From positions 1 to 35,871 of IMG/VR virus record IMGVR_UViG_3300022227_000012: a stretch of 35,871 nucleotides of DNA; one strand, given 5' to 3'. This document shows positions 30,118 through 35,871 of this stretch, piece after piece; position 1 is the stretch's first letter; each line of letters begins with the position of its first letter. The notes under the pieces were generated by a model that had not been told where the DNA came from, ran no database searches, and saw nothing but the letters and a program-made list of their open reading frames with translations. The translations under genes were made by a program, and so were the position numbers. The DNA comes from a virus.

Positions 30118-31089
30118 ATGTACAATACAAAAAGAATAGCGACTTACGACGCTTTCCGGGAAATAGCCGACGACCCCAATACCCGGGAAGGGTTAGTCTT
30201 TACTTCCACCGGTGAAGGCGTAAAGATGTTTACGGCTTGGGGCGTTTCTTCCCGTTGGGTTAATGACGGTTCCGGACATAAGGAAATAGTTACTAATTAT
30301 TTTATAAAGAATCTTACCAAGGATAAGGACCGCGTAGAAGAAAAGCTACTAGACCTATGCGAAAAACAGAACTATAAATATTACTATGTTTCCCCCGAAA
30401 CATTAGGTACGAAGTTAAACAAATTTAACGACCCTAACCGTTGGGCCAATTTACCCCAAAGCGAAAAGTATATTAACTTCGGTAAGTACCACGGTAAGCC
30501 GTTAAGCTACGTTACAAAAGACTTGGACTACTTCGTTTATATGGTATACGGTAGCGGATGGTTTCCAAGTGAACACAACGCTAAAAAATGTTTGGAATAT
30601 ATTGCGGAAATACCGGAAGTAAAAAAGGCCGTAGAAGACAAAAAGAAGGCCGACGCCAAGGCTAACCGGGAACGCGAAGAAAAGGACCGTAAGGTAGCCT
30701 TAAAACGGGCCAAAAGCCAACCCGTAGGGAAACCCGGGGAACGGATGAAGTTAGAACTTACTTTAGTGCGACTATTTGAGTTTAACAATTACTACGGCGA
30801 ACGCGACGGCGGATATATATTAGAAGACAAAAACGAAAACCAATTTATTTACTTTAATTCCTTCCATTTACCTTTAGGCGAAAAAGAAGACGTAGAAGGT
30901 TACCCGGAAATAGTAGACCGATATTTAGAAGTAGGCGAAACGGCTATAGTAAACGCTACTATAAAGAAACATAACAATAGCGTAAAGTATGGAATTACTA
31001 CCCAACTTTCCCGGATACACGCTTTACAAATTGGGGAAGACTTAAGAAACCAACTAAATAAAAAAGGGGCCAACCATAGCCAACGATAA
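30118..31089 (+). CDS. ExoX-C/OB-like replication-associated protein
   Basis: This is a 323-residue protein from the ATG at 30118; an in-frame TTG at 30082 would add twelve residues, and neither start has a clear ribosome site. Residues 121-132 (FGKYHGKPLSYV), followed by DLDYFVYMV, match the small domain found at the C terminus of ExoX-like exonucleases and as a stand-alone module. A basic coiled helix (165-205) leads to a C-terminal domain (KLELTLVRLFEFNNYYGERD, then GGYILEDKNENQFIYFNS) with OB-fold rhythm. A DNA-processing role is inferred. No DEDD exonuclease domain is present. Confidence 0.5.
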   Translation: MYNTKRIATYDAFREIADDPNTREGLVFTSTGEGVKMFTAWGVSSRWVNDGSGHKEIVTNYFIKNLTKDKDRVEEKLLDLCEKQNYKYYYVSPETLGTKLNKFNDPNRWANLPQSEKYINFGKYHGKPLSYVTKDLDYFVYMVYGSGWFPSEHNAKKCLEYIAEIPEVKKAVEDKKKADAKANREREEKDRKVALKRAKSQPVGKPGERMKLELTLVRLFEFNNYYGERDGGYILEDKNENQFIYFNSFHLPLGEKEDVEGYPEIVDRYLEVGETAIVNATIKKHNNSVKYGITTQLSRIHALQIGEDLRNQLNKKGANHSQR

Positions 31090-31726
31090 ACTCCAAATTA
31101 GCGATAACCTAGCTATACCGTCTTGGGACCGGGAGGCCGTAAGACCGGCGGAAGTTCCCCGGTCTTGCGGTTCTTGTTCGCTTTGTTGTGTCCTATTTAA
31201 TATAGACGATATAGAAAAAGTTAAAAATACTACTTGTAATAAATGTGTTTTAGGCCGGGTTGGTTCTTGTAGTGATTACGACAACCGGCCACAAGCTTGT
31301 ATAGATTTCCGTTGTTTGTGGCTACAAGCCGGGGACCAAGACGGGACCAACTGGAAGAAATATTATAGGGAGGACTTTAGGCCGGATAAAATCGGGGCCT
31401 TAATGGATGTAAACCCAACCGGGGAAATAGTCTTAATACGCGTTAAAAAGTTCCGCGAATGGGACGGCCTTAAAAAAGCCTTTAAGATTTTCGTAAGTGC
31501 CTTAAGTGATTCTATACCCGTGTTAATAGTAGACGGCGACGGGACCTATAGGGCTATCGGTAACGCTATCTTTATATGGTTCGAAAAGGCCGGTTACGAA
31601 GCTTCGGCCATTATTAACGGGGAATTCGGTAGGGATACTTTCGACGATACGGAAGAGGGAAGAAAGGGCCTTTATCAACATTTGGTCAACTCTAAAGTTA
31701 ATAAGATAGTAGTAAAAAAACAATAA
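31076..31726 (+). CDS. CxxCxxCC-type zinc/iron-chelating family protein, non-canonical start
   Basis: This is a 216-residue protein if read from ATA at 31076. Residues 31-38 are CGSCSLCC, followed by C54-x2-C57, C65, RPQAC (71-75) and FRCLW (78-82), the full cysteine pattern of the CxxCxxCC (YkgJ-type) family, which is thought to bind zinc or an iron-sulfur cluster. The frame is open only from 31058 and has no ATG, GTG or TTG before 31316, which lies after all these cysteines. AAAAAGGGG sits six bases before the ATA, an ideal ribosome site. It overlaps the previous gene by 14 bases. Function of phage members is unknown. Confidence 0.72.
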   Translation: MANDKLQISDNLAIPSWDREAVRPAEVPRSCGSCSLCCVLFNIDDIEKVKNTTCNKCVLGRVGSCSDYDNRPQACIDFRCLWLQAGDQDGTNWKKYYREDFRPDKIGALMDVNPTGEIVLIRVKKFREWDGLKKAFKIFVSALSDSIPVLIVDGDGTYRAIGNAIFIWFEKAGYEASAIINGEFGRDTFDDTEEGRKGLYQHLVNSKVNKIVVKKQ

Positions 31727-31741
31727 GGACGGGACGACGGT

Positions 31742-32014
31742 ATGGAAATACAAATGGACAAAACGGAACTATGGACCTTTTCGATTGGTAGCCGTAAGCT
31801 TATTTTTAACCAACTACCGGCGGACAACAAGGACGAAGACAAGGTTTACGAAGTTAAAGATAAAGAAGGGACCTTAATACTTCGGATAATAGAAAAGCCC
31901 AACCTTACAACCATTACACCGGCCGGGACCAGTTTAAGGCTAATTAAAGAAGATGTTTATATCCTTGCCGGTTTTTTACAACATAAAGACGAACAAGCTA
32001 AAAAAAGTATATAG
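31742..32014 (+). CDS. Small hypothetical protein
   Basis: This is a 90-residue, strand-rich protein (WTFSIGSRKLIFNQLPAD, then GTLILRIIEKPNLTTITPAG). It starts at ATG 31742 or 31754. Located in the replication block between the CxxCxxCC protein and a ribbon-helix-helix regulator. No family recognised. Confidence 0.5.
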   Translation: MEIQMDKTELWTFSIGSRKLIFNQLPADNKDEDKVYEVKDKEGTLILRIIEKPNLTTITPAGTSLRLIKEDVYILAGFLQHKDEQAKKSI

Positions 32015-32075
32015 ATAAAAGGGGAAAATTGCTTAACTTTACAACTGTTTATAAATTAAATAAGGAACCTATAAT

Positions 32076-32264
32076 ATGGGACTAAATAGTAATGTCCAAA
32101 TAAAACGTAGTACATTAGACCGACTAAAGCGTTATCGGGCCGTAAGCGGTACAACCGCTACCCATATAGCCGACGCGTCTATAAACGAATATTTGGACCG
32201 TAAGGGCTTCGAAAAGGACCGGGCTATACCTTCGCTTAATGGGACGCCCAAGACAAAAACTTAA
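32076..32264 (+). CDS. Ribbon-helix-helix DNA-binding protein
   Basis: This is a 62-residue protein with AAGGAACC before the ATG. VQIKRSTLDRLKRYRAVSG, then THIADASINEYLDRKG is a clear ribbon-helix-helix: one strand that enters the major groove, then two helices that dimerise, as in CopG and Arc. Such proteins repress or organise phage early genes. Its own downstream leader (32271-32385) contains structured RNA, and the protein may act on a nearby operator, but I see no certain binding site. Confidence 0.72.
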   Translation: MGLNSNVQIKRSTLDRLKRYRAVSGTTATHIADASINEYLDRKGFEKDRAIPSLNGTPKTKT

Positions 32265-32270
32265 TAACAA

Positions 32271-32385
32271 GGGGGCCGGTTTCGTTATCCGCGATTTACC
32301 GGGTTTACCGTGGTTCGTTTGTGTTTCTCACCTTCCTCTCGCCACGAAGACCGGGTTATTTTCCCGGCCCCCGTTTTTCGAAACC
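32271..32385 (+). promoter_or_regulatory. Structured leader with terminator-like hairpins
   Basis: This 140-base gap has no gene. GGGGGCCGG (32271-32279) pairs with CCGGCCCCC (32364-32372), which abuts a run of five T. Competing with it, CCGGG (32351-32355) pairs with CCCGG (32363-32367) around a seven-base loop. In addition GGTTTCG (32278-32284) matches CGAAACC (32379-32385) beyond the T-run. The mutually exclusive pairings look like an attenuator controlling the genes at 32405 and beyond. Confidence 0.5.
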
Positions 32386-32404
32386 AACAAAAAGGGAAAA
32401 GCAA

Positions 32405-32944
32405 ATGGAAGATGTTACAGTAGTAACCGGTAACGGTAGCAACCCGAGAGACCGGATAGTCGAAACTAACGGCGAACCGGCGGACCTCTTGGTAATTGTA
32501 AACCCACTTACCGGCGAAGAGGTAGAACTAACCGCTACGGCTTTGGTGGACCAATGGGCTTTATGTAAGGACCATATTAGGGCCTTATATAAGTTTAAAG
32601 ACGTTATCGAAAGGAACTTGGTAGAAATTACCGGGCCACCTTTAGACGGCGGAAGAACCGCTTACCTTAATACTGGCGTAGGTAAAGTTAAAATCCAACG
32701 GAAAGACTCTACTACGTGGGACCAACCCCTATTAAGTGAAGCCGTCTTTTTACTTGGACCGCAAGAAACCCGAAGGCTTGGAATCTCGACCTTATATAAG
32801 CCCCACTTGGGTAAAATTAGGTCGTTTCTAAATACCGAACAAGCGGACCCGGACTTAAGAAAGGCCAAGGAACTAATAATAGAAAGCAAGACGCTAAAAG
32901 AGTTAAAGCCTATTATAACCTTGGTAGAAACCCCCAACCCTTAA
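32405..32944 (+). CDS. Hypothetical recombination-operon protein
   Basis: This is a 179-residue protein from the ATG at 32405 (AAAAAGGGAAAAGCAA upstream); a longer frame from 32321 would run through the structured leader and lacks a site. LLVIVNPLTGEEVELTAT opens the folded part, followed by helices (DQWALCKDHIRALYKFKDVI) and a C-terminal helical half. It lies 25 bases before the annealing-protein candidate, where phages often encode a nuclease or helper. No catalytic motif is evident. Confidence 0.5.
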   Translation: MEDVTVVTGNGSNPRDRIVETNGEPADLLVIVNPLTGEEVELTATALVDQWALCKDHIRALYKFKDVIERNLVEITGPPLDGGRTAYLNTGVGKVKIQRKDSTTWDQPLLSEAVFLLGPQETRRLGISTLYKPHLGKIRSFLNTEQADPDLRKAKELIIESKTLKELKPIITLVETPNP

Positions 32945-32969
32945 CCCCTAACATAAGGACCCCTAAACT

Positions 32970-33977
32970 ATGGACAGACAAGAAAAACAAAAAGCGGTAA
33001 ACCGGACCCTTTCCGAGAAATACGGATTAGACCCGGCGGTCCACTTTTGGAAACAAAAACAAAGCGGTTTATTTATCGCTACCTATGACGCTATTATGAT
33101 TATAGCGGAAAACGAAGGTATTACCTTTACCCAACCTATCCAAAATTGGGACGCGTTACCGAATATTTGTATAATGATTTCGGCAATGCACCCGGACGGC
33201 CGGGAAGTGTGGACCTTTGGCGAATGTTCGGCGGATAATAACCGTAATGTTTACCCTTTCGCTATGGCGGAAAAACGGGCAAAATCGCGGGGCGTTTTGA
33301 TGTTAATAAACGCTTACCAGTATGGCGTAAAAAGTGAAGTAGAAGCGGACGACTTCAAACGCGTCGCTTCCAGTATGGAGGACGGCGGTAACACGGATTA
33401 CCACCAAGAACAAGAAGCTGAATTAACCGGAAAAGGAAAACCGGCGGAAAACACCCCTACCGACAAACCGGGAAACTCCCGTCTACCGGGAAAAAGAAAG
33501 GCTTACAACCTTTCGGCGACAACAAAACAACGCGAACTAGTTAATACGATACTAACAGAAGAACCGCGTTTATGGACCGACGTCGAAGTAAAAGAATGGT
33601 TGGCGAACTTCGAAGTGGCCGTTATTTGCCGACGAGAGTACGGTGATATGATAGACGACCTAAAGGCCCATCAAAACCAAAAGCGTTTCGAACGCCGGGA
33701 ATATGTAGTAGAATTCGCCCAAGTTCGGGACCACTTCGAAAGCAAGGGCCTTGGCGAAGCCTTCGAAACGAAGACGGTAGACGACTTCGGGACCAACGAC
33801 CCGGCGGAACTGGTAGACTTCCTTTTACATACCGGGGAAATACCAAGCGTACTTAAGGGTTTACGGACCCTATACGCCGAAAGGACGGAAGCAAGTAGTA
33901 AGGCTATATCGCCACCGACCCCCCCGGGGGACCGCTTCCCGGTTTCAAACGACCCCGAACTATTCCCAAATAGTTAG
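32970..33977 (+). CDS. Rad52-like single-strand annealing protein candidate
   Basis: This is a 335-residue protein. The N-terminal 130 residues (HFWKQKQSGLFIATYDAIMI, then FGECSADN and YPFAMAEKRAKSRGVLMLI, ending in SEVEADDF) follow the pattern of phage annealing and recombination proteins of the Sak/Rad52-like group, in which a GE-x-S strand is followed by an AMAEKRAKSR-type helix. The middle is a disordered linker and the C-terminal half a charged helical region. It would coat and anneal single strands during recombination-dependent replication. The start follows AAGGACCCC. The exact family needs a profile search. Confidence 0.5.
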   Translation: MDRQEKQKAVNRTLSEKYGLDPAVHFWKQKQSGLFIATYDAIMIIAENEGITFTQPIQNWDALPNICIMISAMHPDGREVWTFGECSADNNRNVYPFAMAEKRAKSRGVLMLINAYQYGVKSEVEADDFKRVASSMEDGGNTDYHQEQEAELTGKGKPAENTPTDKPGNSRLPGKRKAYNLSATTKQRELVNTILTEEPRLWTDVEVKEWLANFEVAVICRREYGDMIDDLKAHQNQKRFERREYVVEFAQVRDHFESKGLGEAFETKTVDDFGTNDPAELVDFLLHTGEIPSVLKGLRTLYAERTEASSKAISPPTPPGDRFPVSNDPELFPNS

Positions 33978-33985
33978 GGTAGTTT

Positions 33986-34972
33986 ATGGCCTTGCCGTGG
34001 TTTAGATTCTACGCGGAATTTGTACACGACCCTAAAGTATGTACGTTACCGGAAGTAGACCAAATACGTTTAGTTAAATTATTTTGTCTTCGTTGTTCTG
34101 AATCGTTGGACAAATTGGACGAAGCGGAAATAGCCTTCGCCCTACATATTCCAATAGAAGAACTACAGAAAACCAAGCGTAATTTAGTCGCGAAAGGTTT
34201 TCTTACCGAAGATTGGATTTTACGGAACTGGTCTAAACGCCAACTAAAAAGCGATTCCAGTACGGAAAGGGTTAGACGCTATCGTGCCAAGGAAACGGCC
34301 CGGAAACAAGCGGAAACGGATTCGAAACGGGAAAGTAACGGCGTAGATATAGAAGTAGATACAGATAAAGAAAGAAATACTAAACCAAATAACGGGGGGA
34401 AGACTACCCCCCGTTTAGGTAAGGTTATTATTTCCGAAATAATAGACCTTTACCATACGACTTTAAAAGACCTACCAACCGTACGCCTTCCTTTAGGACA
34501 AATAAGTAGTAGGCATCTACGAAAAAGGGTAAAAAGCTTTAAAGATGGGAAAGAAATAATAGAACACTTTAAGGAAGTCTTTAATATAGTAGCCGGGTCC
34601 GACTTCTTAACCGGTAAGACGACCGATTGGTCGGCTAATTTCCACTGGATTATAAGACCTACTAACCACGAAAAAATATTAAACGGGGAATATACTACCC
34701 TAAAAGAATATAAGAAAAAGAAGAGGCGGAAACTATATTGTACGGAGGTCGGGGAAGACTATAAACCCCTACACCCGGTAGTAGAAGTAGACCCCGAAAA
34801 TAAAGCTATGTTTATATATTGTAAAATTTGTAAAGCCCCACTAGTCGAAGGTTATATATTAGAATCGCATATAAATAATAAAAGAAAAAAAGCTTTACCA
34901 CTAACCCCCCCTACCGGCGAAAGCGGACCGGTAAGCCTTGGGGACATTCTCAACAAACCAAAGGCAAGATAA
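33986..34972 (+). CDS. DnaD-like replication initiation protein with zinc-finger-like end
   Basis: This is a 328-residue protein. The N terminus (WFRFYAEFVHDPKVCTLPE, then RLVKLFCLRCSESLDKLDE, and LVAKGFLTEDWILRNWSKRQ) is the winged-helix domain of phage replisome organisers related to DnaD/DnaB-type loaders. It is followed by SDSSTERVRRYRAK, typical of this family. A charged linker leads to a second helical part, and near the end YCKICKAPLVEGYILESHI offers a C-x2-C...H zinc site. It probably recognises the origin and recruits host helicase. Start is eight bases after the previous stop. Confidence 0.68.
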   Translation: MALPWFRFYAEFVHDPKVCTLPEVDQIRLVKLFCLRCSESLDKLDEAEIAFALHIPIEELQKTKRNLVAKGFLTEDWILRNWSKRQLKSDSSTERVRRYRAKETARKQAETDSKRESNGVDIEVDTDKERNTKPNNGGKTTPRLGKVIISEIIDLYHTTLKDLPTVRLPLGQISSRHLRKRVKSFKDGKEIIEHFKEVFNIVAGSDFLTGKTTDWSANFHWIIRPTNHEKILNGEYTTLKEYKKKKRRKLYCTEVGEDYKPLHPVVEVDPENKAMFIYCKICKAPLVEGYILESHINNKRKKALPLTPPTGESGPVSLGDILNKPKAR

Positions 34973-35223
34973 TGGCCGAAATACATATACCGAACAGTAA
35001 CATACAAAGCATAAGCTTGAGGGAATCGTTAATTATATACGAAGCCCTTAAGAATTATCGTATTTCCCTTAACCGCCTTTCGGACCTAAACAAGTCGAAC
35101 GAAGTAGGTACTTTAATAGCAAAAGTAAAAGGGAAAAAATGGATAATATTCCAGAAAGAAAACCCCGAACGAGGGATGGGAAAAGAAAACCCCCGGACGG
35201 GTGTAAATGTAAAAAGCCCGTAG
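34972..35223 (+). CDS. Small hypothetical protein (complete copy)
   Basis: This is an 83-residue protein starting on the stop of the DnaD-like gene. It is helical at the front (SLRESLIIYEALKNYRISL), then VGTLIAKVKGKKWIIFQ. The end is polar and contains a near-duplication: KENPERGMGKENPRTG, where the inserted nine residues come from the 27-bp indel. Its last 85 bases overlap the start of the metallophosphoesterase in a different frame. No family recognised. Confidence 0.55.
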   Translation: MAEIHIPNSNIQSISLRESLIIYEALKNYRISLNRLSDLNKSNEVGTLIAKVKGKKWIIFQKENPERGMGKENPRTGVNVKSP

Positions 35224-35871
35224 TACACTTACGGGGCCGTAATGGTTCCGGTAAGATTCGGGTATCTTGCCGGAATTGTAACAAGTGGGGACTAATAGAC
35301 GATATTTCCCGGAAGGTAAAAAACAAGCTTACCCGGGTAAACGTAAGAACCAACCCGATAAGGTCCGAATCTGGGATATTGCAACGGGCCATAGTGTCGC
35401 CGGATAAACATTTCCCACTAGAAGACCACCCGGCTATGAATTGTTTAAAAAGGATAATAGAAATAGCTAACGCGGATACTTATATAGACCTTGGCGATGT
35501 AGTAGAAGGCGATTCGGTTTCCCAATATAAGACGAAGGTAAAAGGTAAAATACCATTAGACTATAAAATAGCCGAAATAGACGCGGAGGTAAAAGATATT
35601 AAAGCCCGTTGGGACGACATAGACGAAGCTTTAGACAAGTCTTCGATTACTACTAAATATTTAACAGTAGGAAACCACGACGAACGCTTCGACCGGTTCG
35701 TAAAAAAATACGAAGTCTTAAAAGACCAATACGGCTTTATCCCATTATTTAAAGTAAAAGAACGCGGTTATAAACCTATACCTTACGGCGAAATGTTAAA
35801 AATAGGCCGTCTACACTTTTACCACGGCCACCACGCCGGGGGAATATTCCACGCCCGGACCCATTTATTAA
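35139..35871 (+). CDS. Metallophosphoesterase, second copy, cut by the window end
   Basis: Same gene as 112-1089, truncated after about 244 residues. The insertion adds nine residues, so the N terminus reads MDNIPERKPRTRDGKRKPPD before the zinc knuckle, instead of MDNIPKRKPPD. GDVVEGD, GNHDE and HGHH are intact. In a circular map this and the left copy are one gene; the two versions are strain variants. Confidence 0.8.
   Translation, partial: MDNIPERKPRTRDGKRKPPDGCKCKKPVVHLRGRNGSGKIRVSCRNCNKWGLIDDISRKVKNKLTRVNVRTNPIRSESGILQRAIVSPDKHFPLEDHPAMNCLKRIIEIANADTYIDLGDVVEGDSVSQYKTKVKGKIPLDYKIAEIDAEVKDIKARWDDIDEALDKSSITTKYLTVGNHDERFDRFVKKYEVLKDQYGFIPLFKVKERGYKPIPYGEMLKIGRLHFYHGHHAGGIFHARTHLL
35170..35178 (-). 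repeat. CATCCCTCG element, copy 5 (within the 27-bp indel)
   Basis: CGAGGGATG lies inside the 27 bases absent from the left terminal copy, so this element is demonstrably present in one variant and absent from the other. It changes two overlapping proteins in frame. Confidence 0.65.

Larger units (their letters stand above)
35028..35871. repeat. Right copy of imperfect terminal redundancy
   Basis: Matches 1-817 with a 27-bp insertion just after position 35161 and about 20 substitutions. Some change residues in the phosphoesterase (T to S, R to H, A to T, N to D, M to I), others are silent. The insertion is bounded by short direct repeats (GAAAACCCC), which suggests gain or loss by slippage or recombination. 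Confidence 0.9.

Noticed and set aside
32070-32075. TATAAT directly before the ribbon-helix-helix gene as a promoter
   Set aside because: It fills the spacer between AAGGAACC and the ATG and has no -35 box at the right distance, so it is more simply read as an AT-rich spacer.
1-35871. CRISPR arrays, tRNA genes, insertion sequences, integrase or attachment sites
   Set aside because: I looked for regularly spaced repeats, cloverleaf-like sequences with CCA-type ends, transposase motifs and tyrosine or serine recombinases, and found none. The only regular repeats are coding ones in the fibre and collagen genes.

Overview
The window is almost a complete genome of an uncultured tailed double-stranded DNA phage with siphovirus-type architecture. 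Every convincing gene lies on the + strand, packed with short or overlapping junctions. The last 844 bases (from 35028) repeat the first 817, so the map closes to a circle of about 35.03 kb. The two copies are not identical: they differ by a 27-bp insertion and about 20 substitutions, which suggests a population consensus of a circularly permuted genome. A peptidoglycan peptidase, TATAAT-type promoters, AAGGA-type ribosome sites and intrinsic terminators point to a bacterial host, which I cannot name. I see no integrase, CI-like repressor, DNA polymerase or tRNA, so nothing indicates lysogeny.

Layout. 0-4.1 kb holds small early genes: a metallophosphoesterase, a PD-(D/E)XK-like protein, a ParB-like membrane protein, an SSB-like protein, a VRR-NUC nuclease and several tiny proteins. 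A short repeated element (CATCCCTCG) is scattered in alternating orientation among them. 4.2-10.8 kb is packaging and head: terminase small and large subunits, portal, an M15 endolysin, head genes, and a MuF-type minor head protein fused to a zinc metallopeptidase. 10.9-14.8 kb is an island of seven largely unrecognised genes with its own promoters and terminators. 14.9-17.8 kb carries scaffold-like, N4-gp56-type capsid, connector and tail-tube-like genes. 17.8-18.6 kb has small membrane proteins, possible holins. 18.6-22.5 kb is a run of Ig-like, Fn3-like and collagen-like virion decoration proteins. 22.5-30 kb is tail assembly: chaperone with a predicted -1 frameshift, tape measure, tail tip and fibre. 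30.1-35.2 kb is replication and recombination: an ExoX-C-like/OB protein, a CxxCxxCC protein, a ribbon-helix-helix regulator, a Rad52-like annealing candidate and a DnaD-like replication protein, leading back into the metallophosphoesterase.

Most interesting points: the MuF-metallopeptidase fusion; the promoter/terminator-bounded island inside the head module; the CATCCCTCG elements, one of which is present in one terminal copy and absent from the other; two conserved genes (TerL and the CxxCxxCC protein) with no canonical start codon; a U UUU UUA slippery site in the tail chaperone; several structured RNA candidates; and an apparent total absence of GATC, CATG and GCGC.
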